Made by a program: the position numbers and the translations under genes. Shown here one piece after another: positions 53,305 to 61,169 of a DNA stretch of 64,000 nt. This DNA is from Palsa-504 sp963739135. Its GTDB lineage: Bacteria > Actinomycetota > Actinomycetes > Streptosporangiales > Streptosporangiaceae. The notes beneath the pieces are model-generated. The model did no database searches. It saw nothing but the letters and a program-made list of their open reading frames with translations, and was not told the origin of the DNA. Every line of letters begins with the position of its first letter. Positions within the stretch are counted from its first letter, which is position 1. The DNA lies in assembly GCA_963739135.1 (NCBI GenBank), contig CAVTZG010000021.1, positions 434,001 through 498,000 on the forward strand. The letters are read 5' to 3'.

Positions 53305-53606
53305 GCTCCCATCCTGCCAGGGGCCGGTCCGTCCTCCGGACCGCCCGCCGCGAAGAACCGGTCCCAGGTCACCTCCCCGCCCGGCGAGCAGCGGCCGAGC
53401 CAGCCCACACCGGTGTGCACGTAACAGGGATCCAGTGTGCGGGGCAGCATCGCGGGCCGCACCGCCTCGATGATGACCACGGCGGCCTGACCCGAACCGA
53501 GGCTCTCCTCGCCCGCGCGCATGGCCCGCCCGCGATCGTCGGTAATGCCCATGGCGACCGAGGATCCGGAGCTGCCGTTGAGTGCCGTCCACGAGTACAA
53601 GATCAT
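53301..53606 (-). CDS. Small hypothetical protein coupled to an F420-type oxidoreductase
   Basis: A 101-residue frame begins MILYSWTALNGSSGSSVAMG, then ITDDRGRAMRAGEESLGSGQ and AAVVIIEAVRPAMLPRTLD. It is preceded by GGCAGGAA just before the ATG. It ends in an ATGA overlap with the LLM oxidoreductase start, which supports real translation. The DDRxRAMRAGE segment followed by an AVVIIEAVRP strand looks like a small alpha/beta domain; I cannot name it. The same strand remains open upstream to 53948, but that part is antisense to the GntR gene. Confidence 0.55.
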   Translation of the reverse strand: MILYSWTALNGSSGSSVAMGITDDRGRAMRAGEESLGSGQAAVVIIEAVRPAMLPRTLDPCYVHTGVGWLGRCSPGGEVTWDRFFAAGGPEDGPAPGRMGA

Positions 53607-53673
53607 TTCCTGCCCTGGATTCTGGCTCGGCGAGGCCCTGGCGGCCCTGATGATTTCCGACGTTAACGCACTA

Positions 53674-53702
53674 TTGACGCCTCGTCTAATCTCGACTAGT
53701 GT
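53674..53702 (+). promoter_or_regulatory. Sigma-70-type promoter of the GntR gene
   Basis: TTGACG at 53674-53679 and TAGTGT at 53697-53702 are separated by exactly 17 bases, a strong actinobacterial house-keeping promoter. Transcription would start near 53709, about 40 bases before the GTG start codon of the GntR gene. Confidence 0.6.
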
Positions 53703-53712
53703 CGAAGCGTTG

Positions 53713-53734
53713 CGATTGGCAATATTGCCAATCG
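53713..53734. promoter_or_regulatory. Perfect 22-bp palindromic operator
   Basis: The 11-base arm CGATTGGCAAT is followed directly by its exact reverse complement. It lies just downstream of the -10 box and 15 bases before the GntR start codon, where a bound dimer would block elongation or initiation. Autoregulation by the GntR protein is the simplest reading (inference). Confidence 0.6.
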
Positions 53735-53748
53735 AGTACGGTACGAGA

Positions 53749-54012
53749 GTGTCGATAAGTGACGAATCGGACCCGAGAGCGTATGTGCGCCTGACGGCGT
53801 TGCTGCGCCGGGAGATCTCGGAGGGGACCCTGGCCCCTGGCATGCCCACGCCGTCCATCACTACGCTCAGCCAGCAGTACGGGCATGCCCGGCAGACATG
53901 CGCTAAGGCGCTACGGATACTAGAAGACGAGGGCCTGCTGGTCCGCATCCCGGGCCTGGGCTACTACGTCAAGGGAACTCCGGCCTCCGGTTCGGCGCAG
54001 CCGGGCTCCTGA
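53749..54012 (+). CDS. Short GntR-type DNA-binding protein
   Basis: An 87-residue protein with only a winged helix-turn-helix of the GntR type: AYVRLTALLRREISEGTLAP, GMPTPSITTLSQQYGHARQT and CAKALRILEDEGLLVRIPGL, ending GYYVKGTPASGS. GntR proteins normally have a C-terminal effector domain, which is missing. The GTG start at 53749 follows a good promoter and a perfect palindrome. It is divergent from a small gene and an F420-type oxidoreductase that it may control. Single-domain GntR proteins of this size are known in actinomycetes, often in plasmid- or phage-related contexts. Confidence 0.8.
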   Translation: MSISDESDPRAYVRLTALLRREISEGTLAPGMPTPSITTLSQQYGHARQTCAKALRILEDEGLLVRIPGLGYYVKGTPASGSAQPGS

Positions 54013-54026
54013 CCGTGTCGCCCGCC

Positions 54027-55397
54027 TTAAGACCGTGGAGCGACCAGGACCGCGACGCACTCGACGTGATGCGTCATCGGGAACGCGTCGAAGGCGCGCA
54101 GGCCGTCAAGCACCCAGCCGCGCCCGGTGAGCAGCCCGATGTCGCGGGCCAGGGTGGCCGGGTCGCAGGACACGTAGGCCAGGCGCTCGGCCCCGTTCTC
54201 GGCGGCGCCGAGATGGTCGATGACCTCCCGGGCCAGCCCGGCCCGGGGCGGGTCGGCCACCACCAGCCGGGCCGGCGCCAGGGCCCGACGCTGGGTCCGC
54301 AGCACCGCCGCCACGTCACCCCTGCGGACCTGAGCCCAGGGCCATTCCCGCAGGTTGTGCCGGGCGTCCCGCACCGCCGCATGGTCGGCCTCGATGCCGA
54401 TCACGGTCCCGCCGGCACCGACCGCCGCGGCCAGCACGCCAGCGAACAGGCCGGCGCCGCAGTACAGGTCGAGCACCACGTCGCCCGGCCGCGGCGCCAG
54501 CCCGGCCAGGACCGCACTCGTCAGCGCGTCCGCCGCCCCGGGATGCACCTGCCAGAACGCGCCCGCGCTGACCCGCCAGTCCCGTCCGGCCGCACGCTGG
54601 TTCAGGTAGCCGCGGCCGCGCATGGGGGCCAGGCTCCGGCCCGTGCGGCGGAGGACCGATTCCGCCGTAATCCCCTCGATTGAGGCCGAACGGGCCGTGG
54701 TGTCCCCCGGCCGGCCAGGTGGCTTGCCTGCCGTGGCCCCGTCTGGCCCGCCGCGGGCCGGGCGGCCCGGCGTGAGGATCACGGCGCGCTCGCCGGACTC
54801 CGGCGCGACCAGGGCCTCGATCGAAGTCAGGCCCTCCCAGCGACGTCCGGGGATACCCAGCGCGGTGATCCCGGGATGGGCGATCAGGCACCGGCCCACA
54901 TCGATCACCTGGTGCGAGCGGTGCACGCGCAGCCCGGCCACGCCGTCCTCCCGCACCGCGAACTGCACCCGGGTCCGCCAGCCCAGGCCCCCGCCCCTGC
55001 CGCCCGGCGGGCTCGGCTCGGCGTCCCCGGGCAGGGGTTCCACGGTGACCTCGCGCTCGAGGCCCGCCAGCCGCTTGAGCTGCTGGCGGACGACGGCTGC
55101 CTTGAGCGATCGCTGCGCGGGCAGGCTGGCGTGCTGCCAGTCGCAGCCTCCGCAGCCGCCGGGAACCGCGTACGGGCAGGGCGGCTTCACCCGGTCCGGC
55201 GACGCGGCCAGGATCTCCACCGCCTCGGCACGGGCCAGCCGGGATGCGACCTCGGTGACGCGCGCCCGGACCCGCTCGCCGGGCAGCGCGTGCCGCACGA
55301 AAACCGCCGGCCCGTCGTCGGGCCGGGCGACGCACCACCCGCCGTGCGCCGCGTCGCCCGCAGTCACTTCGATCACTTCGCCGACCCGGTAATTCAT
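54027..55397 (-). CDS. TRAM-domain RNA methyltransferase (TrmA/RlmD-like)
   Basis: A 456-residue SAM-dependent enzyme that methylates uridine C5 in tRNA or rRNA. The N-terminal TRAM domain (EVIEVTAGDAAHGGWCVARP, FVRHALPGERVRARVTEVAS) binds RNA. A Cys cluster PPCPYAVPGGCGGCDWQH (three Cys of a likely [4Fe-4S] site) follows. The catalytic domain has VVLDLYCGAGLFAGVLAAAV, VVADPPRAGLAREVIDHL, and the nucleophile Cys in AYVSCDPATLARDIGLLTGR. ATG 55397 is chosen; the next upstream ATG adds six residues. The position methylated cannot be read from sequence. Confidence 0.93.
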   Translation of the reverse strand: MNYRVGEVIEVTAGDAAHGGWCVARPDDGPAVFVRHALPGERVRARVTEVASRLARAEAVEILAASPDRVKPPCPYAVPGGCGGCDWQHASLPAQRSLKAAVVRQQLKRLAGLEREVTVEPLPGDAEPSPPGGRGGGLGWRTRVQFAVREDGVAGLRVHRSHQVIDVGRCLIAHPGITALGIPGRRWEGLTSIEALVAPESGERAVILTPGRPARGGPDGATAGKPPGRPGDTTARSASIEGITAESVLRRTGRSLAPMRGRGYLNQRAAGRDWRVSAGAFWQVHPGAADALTSAVLAGLAPRPGDVVLDLYCGAGLFAGVLAAAVGAGGTVIGIEADHAAVRDARHNLREWPWAQVRRGDVAAVLRTQRRALAPARLVVADPPRAGLAREVIDHLGAAENGAERLAYVSCDPATLARDIGLLTGRGWVLDGLRAFDAFPMTHHVECVAVLVAPRS

Positions 55398-55480
55398 GGG
55401 GTCGCATTCTCGCATGTGAGGGCATACCTTTGGCGGGGCACCCCTGATCGGGGAACATCGCCTATCGCGGAGGAACGGTC

Positions 55481-56143
55481 GTGCACATCGTGATCATGGG
55501 TTGCGGGCGCGTCGGGTCGACTCTGGCCCACATCCTGGAGGACCGGGGCTACAGCATCGCGATCATCGACAGGGACCCGGAAGCGTTCCGCAGGCTGCAT
55601 TCGGCCTTCAAGGGCGAGAAGGTCACCGGTGTCGGCTTCGACCGGAACGTGCTCATCCAGGCCGGCGTCGAGCGCGCGGACGCCTTCGCGGCCGTGAGCA
55701 GCGGCGACAACTCCAACATCATCGCGGCCCGGGTGGTCCGCGAGACCTTCGGCGTGGGGCGGGTGGCAGCGCGGATCTACGACCCGCGGCGGGCCGAGGT
55801 TTACGAGCGGCTCGGCATTCCCACCGTGGCCACGGTCCGCTGGACCGCCGACCAGATGCTCCGCAAGCTGCTGCCGGAAGGTACCGAGCCGCTGTGGCGG
55901 GATTCGACGGGCCAGATCGTGCTGGCCGAGGTCGCCTTCTCGACCGCCTGGATCGGCGAGCAGGTGAAGGCAGTGGAAGCGGCCACGTTGACCCGGATTG
56001 TGTTCGTCGACCGCCTGGGTCAGGCCTTCGTGCCCGAGAACGGCACGGTTCTGCAAGAAGGTGACGTCATCCACGTCGTCGCCAAGGAGAGCGACTTGGA
56101 CCGGATCGCCGCGGCCTTCGCGTCCCGGGGAGGCGAGCACTGA
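55481..56143 (+). CDS. TrkA-type potassium uptake regulator (first of a pair)
   Basis: A 220-residue cytosolic RCK/KTN protein that gates a Trk/Ktr potassium channel in response to NAD(H) or c-di-AMP. The Rossmann domain starts HIVIMGCGRVGSTLAHILED with the G-x-G-x-x-G motif and the acidic residue in AIIDRDPEA. The RCK-C domain is in FSTAWIGEQVKAVEAATLTR and VPENGTVLQEGDVIHVVAKE. GGAGGAA precedes the GTG start. The second trkA gene overlaps it by one base (TGATG). In mycobacteria this pair is ceoB and ceoC. No TrkH or TrkG gene is in the window. Confidence 0.93.
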   Translation: MHIVIMGCGRVGSTLAHILEDRGYSIAIIDRDPEAFRRLHSAFKGEKVTGVGFDRNVLIQAGVERADAFAAVSSGDNSNIIAARVVRETFGVGRVAARIYDPRRAEVYERLGIPTVATVRWTADQMLRKLLPEGTEPLWRDSTGQIVLAEVAFSTAWIGEQVKAVEAATLTRIVFVDRLGQAFVPENGTVLQEGDVIHVVAKESDLDRIAAAFASRGGEH

Positions 56144-56811
56144 TGCGGGTCGCGATAGCGGGTGCCGGGGCCGTCGGCCTCTCGATTGCCACCGAACTGC
56201 TGGAGAACGGGCACGAGGTCCTGCTGATCGACCACAATCCGAAGGCGATCGCGGTGGAGAGCGTACCGCGCGCCGAATGGCTGCTGGCCGACGCGTGCGA
56301 GATCAGCTCCCTGGATGATGCCGCGCTGTACCGGTGCAACGTGGTGGTCGCGGCGACCGGCGACGACAAGGTGAACCTGGTCGTGTCGCTGTTGGCCAAG
56401 ACCGAGTACGGGGTACCCAGGGTCGTGGCCCGGGTGAACCACCCGGGCAACGAATGGCTGTACAACGAATCCTGGGGTGTCGACGTCGCGGTCTCCACGC
56501 CGAGGCTGCTCTCCGCGCTGGTCGAGGAGGCGGTCAGCGTCGGTGACCTGGTGCGGCTGATGTCGTTCGGGCAGAGCGAGGCCAGCCTGGTGGAGCTGAC
56601 CATGCCCGACGAGGCGCCGCTGGTCGGGCAGCGCGTCGGCGGGATCCAGTGGCCGTCCGACACCTCGCTGGTCGCCATCTTGCGCGAGGGCCGGGTCCTG
56701 GTCCCGCTCCCCGATGACCCGCTGCAGGCCGGGGACGAGCTGTTCTTCGTGACCAGCGAGGATGTCGAGGAGGAACTCGCGCGCCTGCTGAGCGCTAACG
56801 AGTCTCGGTGA
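56143..56811 (+). CDS. TrkA-type potassium uptake regulator (second of a pair)
   Basis: A 222-residue RCK protein related to the preceding one and likely its heterodimer partner. The NAD motif is MRVAIAGAGAVGLSIATELL, with the acidic residue in VLLIDHNPKAIAVE. The RCK-C part is VELTMPDEAPLVGQRVGGIQ and VPLPDDPLQAGDELFFVTSE. Its start codon overlaps the previous stop as TGATG. Its last 17 bases overlap the convergent DUF3710 gene. Confidence 0.93.
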   Translation: MRVAIAGAGAVGLSIATELLENGHEVLLIDHNPKAIAVESVPRAEWLLADACEISSLDDAALYRCNVVVAATGDDKVNLVVSLLAKTEYGVPRVVARVNHPGNEWLYNESWGVDVAVSTPRLLSALVEEAVSVGDLVRLMSFGQSEASLVELTMPDEAPLVGQRVGGIQWPSDTSLVAILREGRVLVPLPDDPLQAGDELFFVTSEDVEEELARLLSANESR

Positions 56812-57532
56812 ACTCCGGACCGCGGTCGAACGGGTTCAGGTCGGTCCGGAACTTGTTCTCCTCGGCGGCGGCCGCGGCCGCCTGTTCTTCGTAGGCCTTC
56901 ATGGCTTCCGGCGGCAGCCGCAGCTCGAGGAGATCCCGCGGCGGCACCGGGTGCTCGCCGCGCACGACCACCATCTCCCTGAACGCATCCTCGAGCACGC
57001 TGGCCGAGGACCCGCCGGATGCGGCCGGGCCGGTGATAAGGCCGCGCAAAAGCCAGCGCGGGCCGTCGACGCCGACGAAGCGGGCCGGGAACATGCCGGA
57101 GGCGGGCTGCCCGGGCGGATTGGGCACCTGAGCCGCGACCTCCACGCCGAAGGGTCCCGTCGTCTCCTCGCTCCGGCCGCCGGCCGCCTCGACCTCGGCG
57201 GCGATCTCCGCCCGCAGGTCATCCCACAGTTCGCCCCGGCGCGGCGCGGCGAAGGCCTGGACCTTCATCTCGCTCCCGCCGTGCCTGACGGTCACCCAGG
57301 CGCCGTGCTGCTCGGCCATCGTCAGCTCGATCTCGCAATCCGGGCCGACCGGCACATGCAGGCTGCCGAGATCCTTGCGTTCCCGCACCGGATAAGGTTC
57401 GTCGGCATCCCACGGTCCGCCCTCGGCCCGCGGTACGCCCGCGGGAACCCCGGGCTCCGCCGTCTCGTCGTCGAACGGCTCATCCTCGTAGATCTCGTCG
57501 TCTTCCTGTGACGAACGACGCCGACGAAACAC
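56795..57532 (-). CDS. DUF3710 protein
   Basis: A 245-residue actinobacterial protein of unknown function. The N-terminus is basic then acidic (FRRRRSSQEDDEIYEDEPFD). The DUF3710 domain follows: LGSLHVPVGPDCEIELTMAE, GAWVTVRHGGSEMKVQAFAA, ELWDDLRAEIAAEVEAAGGR and GPRWLLRGLITGPAA, then REMVVVRGEHPVPPRDLLEL. The GTG at 57532 is the start; the longer frame to 57724 runs through the G/C-run element and is not used. DUF3710 next to dut and trkA is typical of actinomycetes. dut ends 12 bases away on the same strand, so they form one unit. Confidence 0.9.
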   Translation of the reverse strand: MFRRRRSSQEDDEIYEDEPFDDETAEPGVPAGVPRAEGGPWDADEPYPVRERKDLGSLHVPVGPDCEIELTMAEQHGAWVTVRHGGSEMKVQAFAAPRRGELWDDLRAEIAAEVEAAGGRSEETTGPFGVEVAAQVPNPPGQPASGMFPARFVGVDGPRWLLRGLITGPAASGGSSASVLEDAFREMVVVRGEHPVPPRDLLELRLPPEAMKAYEEQAAAAAAEENKFRTDLNPFDRGPEFTETR

Positions 57533-57543
57533 TCCGCACGCTC

Positions 57544-58122
57544 CTAACTCTGCTGCCTCGGGGGGACGATCCCCCCCAGGCCCCCCCTGCTGCTCTTGCC
57601 GGGGGGACCCATCCCCCCGGACCCCCCTTGGGAGGGGTTGCCCGCCCCCCCATGCCCCCCTGAGGACCCGAAGCCGCCGTCGCCCCGCACCGATCCCGGG
57701 AGCACCTCTACCTCGTGGAAGCAAGCCCGCTCGACCCGCTGGATGACCAGCTGCGCGATCCTGTCTCCCCGTTTGAAGCTGACCGGGTGCTCGGAGTCCG
57801 TGTTCAGCAGGGTCACCTTGATCTCACCGCGGTAGCCCGCGTCGACGGTTCCCGGCGCGTTCACCAGGGTGACCCCGTACTTCGCCGCCAGCCCGGAACG
57901 CGGGTGCACGAACGCGGCGTACCCGTCGGGCAGCGCGATGGCCAGCCCGGTCCCGACCAGCGCCCGCTCGCCGGGCGCCAGTTCCACGTCGTCGGCGGCC
58001 GTCAGGTCGGCGCCCGCGTCGCCCGGAAAGGCATACGACGGCAGCGGAACGCCGGCGTCCAGACGCTTGATCAGCACGTCCGGTCCAGAGCCGTGCAACG
58101 AGTACTCCCTTCCTGTGGCCAC
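57544..58122 (-). CDS. dut: dUTPase with a G-rich element tail
   Basis: A 192-residue homotrimeric dUTP diphosphatase that hydrolyses dUTP to dUMP. All five motifs are present: I GDAGADLTAADDV, II HPRSGLAAKYG, III GTVDAGYRGEIKV, IV KRGDRIAQLVIQRV and V RGDGGFGSSG. Bacterial dUTPases end just after motif V. Here about 40 residues follow, starting GGHGGAGNPSQGGSGGMG and ending PPGKSSRGGLGGIVPP, encoded by copy B of the G/C-run element. Motif V closes over the active site of a neighbouring subunit, so a tail right behind it is notable. Confidence 0.93.
   Translation of the reverse strand: MATGREYSLHGSGPDVLIKRLDAGVPLPSYAFPGDAGADLTAADDVELAPGERALVGTGLAIALPDGYAAFVHPRSGLAAKYGVTLVNAPGTVDAGYRGEIKVTLLNTDSEHPVSFKRGDRIAQLVIQRVERACFHEVEVLPGSVRGDGGFGSSGGHGGAGNPSQGGSGGMGPPGKSSRGGLGGIVPPRQQS
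57559..57665. repeat. G/C-run element, copy B (one 30-bp module)
   Basis: It has the same parts as copy A: an end hairpin (GGGGGGACGATCCCCCC), a short arm (TGCTGCTCTTGCC), the module around ACCCATCCCCCCGGACC, and a right part CCCGCCCCCCCATGCCCCCC. Read on the minus strand it gives GGHGGAGNPSQGGSGGMG and GGLGGIVPP, close to the tail of the MFS transporter. It lies between motif V and the stop codon of dut. Confidence 0.88.
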
Positions 58123-58163
58123 GCACGGTGAGGATAGCGCGACATTGAAGGCCCTCGGTCCAT

Positions 58164-59561
58164 CTAGGGGTCACCTGGGCCGAGGTCGTCAGGCTCAGTG
58201 CGGCGGAGCTCGGGCAGCGCCCGGCTGATCACGGCCACCACAGGCACGGCGACCACGGCACCAGGAATTCCGGCCAGTACTGCCCCGGCGGCGAGCGCCA
58301 GGATAACCGCCAGCGGATGGAGCCGGATCATCTTACCGACCACCTGGGGCTGGAGCAGGTGGGCTTCCAGCTGGTCCTCAAGAACCAGGATCCCCAGCAG
58401 GACGACTGCGTCGACCCAGCCCTTGGTGGCCAGCGTTACCACGATGGCCAGCGCGCCCGCGACCAGCAGTCCCACCAGGGGCACGAAGGCCGCCACGAAT
58501 ACCAGCACGGCAAGCGGCACGGCCAGCGGGACACCCATGATCCACAGAGACAGGCCGATAACCACCGCATGGATGGCCGCCACCACTACCGTTCCGCGCA
58601 TGTAGTAGACCACCACCAGCCACGAAACCCGACCGGCCCGGTCCACCCGGCGAGCGGTTTCGGGGCGCATGGCGCCCAGGAGCCAGTTCCAGATCCGATC
58701 CCCGTCCTTGATCAGGAAGAACGTGACGAAGAGCATGAGCACGAGGCCGCCGAAGAATTCGGAGGCGATCTTGCCCCCCGTCACCAGGGTCCCCTCGACC
58801 AGCGTCTTGTGCTTGCTGAGGAAATCGGGAATGTTGTTCAGGAACTTCTGGACGTTGCTGTTCTTGACGTGCAGGGGCGGCCCGGCCAGCCACGACTGGA
58901 CCTGTGCGGTGGTGTGCTTGGCCTCGGCGAGCACGGTGGGGTAGTCGGCGCTCACCCGGCTGGCGACCAGCAGGACCAAGCTGCCGAGCACGACGGCGGC
59001 GACGAGCAGGGTCACCCAGGTCGCAGCCAGTGCGGGCAGCCCAGCACGCCGCAACCTGCTCGTCAGCGGCTGCAGCAGCGCGGTGAGCAGCAATGCCGCG
59101 ACGCACGGCACGACCACGATGTACAGGACGCCGAGCAAGCGCGTGATCAGGTAGAGGATGATGGCGAGCAGCAGCAGCCGCCAGCTCCACGCGGCCGCCG
59201 TCTGCAGCCAGCCCGGGACGCGGCCCTGCTCGGGCACGTCCGGCCGGCGCTCCCGGGCGGCGCGCCGGCCTTCTGCGGGCTCGCTGACCCGGTTGAGCTC
59301 CGGCACGGCCTCCCCCCGGGCGACCTGTTCCGCTACACCTGTGCCGCGAGCGATCCGGTCCTCCTCCGCGGACCCGTTGCCGGCCTGGTCTGGCGCGGCG
59401 CGGTCGGGCCGCGGCGCCGGCTCGGCTGCGGTCCGGCCGATGTGGTTCGCCTGTCTATCGCCGTTATCGTGCGCTGTCGGATCGCCCGGACTCGGGCCCG
59501 TCCGCCACGCCGCCGCGACCCATCCCGTGGCCCGGCGGCTCAGGCCCCGCCACGACTCCAT
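58164..59561 (-). CDS. AI-2E family transporter-like membrane protein
   Basis: A 465-residue membrane protein of the AI-2E/PerM family, whose members export autoinducer-2, sodium or other solutes. After about 110 polar N-terminal residues come eight membrane segments. Family features are LLAIILYLITRLLGVLYIVV, ALLLTALLQPLTSRLRRAGL, FFGGLVLMLFVTFFLIKDGD and VPLVGLLVAGALAIVVTLAT, ending in LEDQLEAHLLQPQVVGKMIR with LHPLAVILALAAGAVLAGI. Transport substrate is unknown. The start at 59561 leaves 22 bases to the divergent DUF3093 gene; the long polar N-terminus could mean the true start lies further in. Confidence 0.87.
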   Translation of the reverse strand: MESWRGLSRRATGWVAAAWRTGPSPGDPTAHDNGDRQANHIGRTAAEPAPRPDRAAPDQAGNGSAEEDRIARGTGVAEQVARGEAVPELNRVSEPAEGRRAARERRPDVPEQGRVPGWLQTAAAWSWRLLLLAIILYLITRLLGVLYIVVVPCVAALLLTALLQPLTSRLRRAGLPALAATWVTLLVAAVVLGSLVLLVASRVSADYPTVLAEAKHTTAQVQSWLAGPPLHVKNSNVQKFLNNIPDFLSKHKTLVEGTLVTGGKIASEFFGGLVLMLFVTFFLIKDGDRIWNWLLGAMRPETARRVDRAGRVSWLVVVYYMRGTVVVAAIHAVVIGLSLWIMGVPLAVPLAVLVFVAAFVPLVGLLVAGALAIVVTLATKGWVDAVVLLGILVLEDQLEAHLLQPQVVGKMIRLHPLAVILALAAGAVLAGIPGAVVAVPVVAVISRALPELRRTEPDDLGPGDP

Positions 59562-59583
59562 CTGACCAACTACCCTCAACTGC

Positions 59584-60066
59584 ATGCACGATTACCGCGA
59601 ACGGCTGCAGGTACCGCTCGCCTGGTGGCTTCTTTCCTTCCCGACCGTCCTCATCCTCGGGGCCACGCTGTACGCGGGCCTGCCCTGGCCCTGGCCCATC
59701 ATCATCGTCGTCGGCCTGGCCGTGGGGTGCGCGACCCTGCTGATCGCACTCGGCCGGGGCAGCGTTGAGGTGGCCGACGGGGCGCTGCGGGCGGGTGGGG
59801 CCGTGCTGCCCCTGACGGCTGTCGGCGAGGTCGTGGCCCTCGACGAGAAGCAGTCCACACGGCTGCGCGGCCCGCGAGCCGATCCGGCAGCGCACCTTTA
59901 CCTGCGACCCTACCTGAAGGAATCCGTGTACCTGGCTCTGGACACGGCAGCATCGACGGCGCAGCCAGCGGCCCCCTACTGGCTGGTCGGTACGAGGCAC
60001 CCTGCTGACCTGGCCGCCGCGATCGAAAGGTGCCGGGTGCAGGGCGGGCACGAACCAGTGGCATGA
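59584..60066 (+). CDS. DUF3093 membrane protein
   Basis: A 160-residue actinobacterial protein with two membrane helices at the N-terminus (VPLAWWLLSFPTVLILGATL, PWPWPIIIVVGLAVGCATLL) and a soluble domain. The domain contains SVEVADGALRAGGAVLPLTA and LYLRPYLKESVYLALD. DUF3093 function is unknown. It is divergent from the AI-2E-type gene and only 22 bases from it, so they share a promoter region. Confidence 0.87.
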   Translation: MHDYRERLQVPLAWWLLSFPTVLILGATLYAGLPWPWPIIIVVGLAVGCATLLIALGRGSVEVADGALRAGGAVLPLTAVGEVVALDEKQSTRLRGPRADPAAHLYLRPYLKESVYLALDTAASTAQPAAPYWLVGTRHPADLAAAIERCRVQGGHEPVA

Positions 60067-60120
60067 TTGCGCGGACGGGCAAGGGTGGGGCAATGGGTGG
60101 GCTGAAAAAGGAGCAATGGG

Positions 60121-60441
60121 ATGGCAGATAGGAATCAGAGCCGTGGCTGGCAGATCTTCGACGGTCTGACGGGCTTGACGGCGGATGGGATCATGGGCGG
60201 GCTGGCGGCCTTGGCGGCCACCTTTGTCGTGCGCAAGGCACTCACCGTCCTGTGGACCAAGGCCACGGGCAAGGAACCACCCGGCAATCCCGAGGATCCC
60301 CAGGTGGCGCTGCCCGAGGCGCTCAGCTGGTCCATGCTGACCGGCGTCGCCGTAGGTACGGCGAGGCTGCTCGCAGTCCGGGCAGCACGCAGCAGGAGCC
60401 GCCGCCCGGCCCGCGAATCCGTCACCGCCGCGGACGGCTAG
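60121..60441 (+). CDS. DUF4235 membrane protein
   Basis: A 106-residue protein with a short N-terminal domain, then a membrane segment with ADGIMGGLAALAATFVVRKA and a Lys-rich loop with TKATGKEPPGNPEDPQVALP, then SWSMLTGVAVGTARLLAVRA. This fits the DUF4235 pattern of small actinobacterial membrane proteins. Its end overlaps the end of the convergent DUF4193 gene by four bases. Confidence 0.82.
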   Translation: MADRNQSRGWQIFDGLTGLTADGIMGGLAALAATFVVRKALTVLWTKATGKEPPGNPEDPQVALPEALSWSMLTGVAVGTARLLAVRAARSRSRRPARESVTAADG

Positions 60442-60737
60442 GCCGCGCACTCCCGGCAGACAAGCTGGCCATTGCGGTCTTCGGCAAGCTGACTCCGGTG
60501 GTGCACAAGGAAGCACCGGGAACACGTGAACTCATCCGCCTGACGCGGTATCACCCGGAACGAGAGTTCCTCGTTCGACAGGTCAGCCCCCGGCAACTCC
60601 AGGGACTCGGCAACATCGTCGGGGTCAAGATCGATGGTGCTCGATGACTTGTCCATCCGGCGTGCCTGAAGCTCCTGAAGGCTGTCCTCAGTCAGGTCGT
60701 CGTCCGTCTTCCGCGGGCTGTCGTAGTCGGTAGCCAT
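60438..60737 (-). CDS. DUF4193 zinc-ribbon protein
   Basis: A 99-residue actinobacterial protein with an acidic N-terminus (MATDYDSPRKTDDDLTEDSL) and a C-terminal zinc ribbon from CxxC pairs C72/C75 (FTCSRCFLVHH) and C94/C97 (LVCRECAA). DUF4193 proteins are near-universal in actinomycetes; the zinc ribbon suggests binding to nucleic acid or the transcription machinery. The ATG at 60737 fits the family start. Confidence 0.9.
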   Translation of the reverse strand: MATDYDSPRKTDDDLTEDSLQELQARRMDKSSSTIDLDPDDVAESLELPGADLSNEELSFRVIPRQADEFTCSRCFLVHHRSQLAEDRNGQLVCRECAA

Positions 60738-61169
60738 CTGAGTACTCCATCCCCCTTCATCCGTAGTGCGCAATCGCTGCGCGGGTGTAACGCTTTCAGG
60801 GCCGTAGTTGTGCCCGATTCCGGCGGGGAATTTCGCCCGGCTACGACGTATCCCTCCGCCTGTAGCGAACGTGACAGAATTCCGTTGCGGACCACCGAGC
60901 ATCGTAAGTTATACCGCAGCCTCCTGTGGCCAGGCGGCGGTCTGGGTCTGACCCGCCGATGCAGTGCCGGGTTCCCGGTTCGGCGGCCGGCATCGCCCCG
61001 GCCCGGTCCTATGCAGCGCACTCTGGCCACCCCAGCGGCCCACCGGCACCAGGTTGTCGGCGGAGGCACGCCGACAGAAATTCATGCAGTTAAACGATCT
61101 ACTGCTGGAGTACCCGGCCCTGGCTCCGGCTCCGAACCGAGTCGGGAGTTGTTCAGTGCCGCCCGAGTC
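60738..61169. other. Intergenic region upstream of DUF4193
   Basis: No gene is recognisable in these 432 bases. The part next to 60737 is the DUF4193 leader. Bases 60900-61165 are relatively G/C-poor in spots (TTCATGCAGTTAAACGATC near 61080) and include the end of the inositol monophosphatase gene region. Short plus-strand frames have no ribosome-binding site or recognisable sequence. Confidence 0.4.

Noticed and set aside
53608..53948. Longer minus-strand gene of 215 codons upstream of the LLM gene
   Set aside because: The part beyond 53606 is antisense to the GntR gene and promoter; only the last 101 codons have a start signal and protein character.
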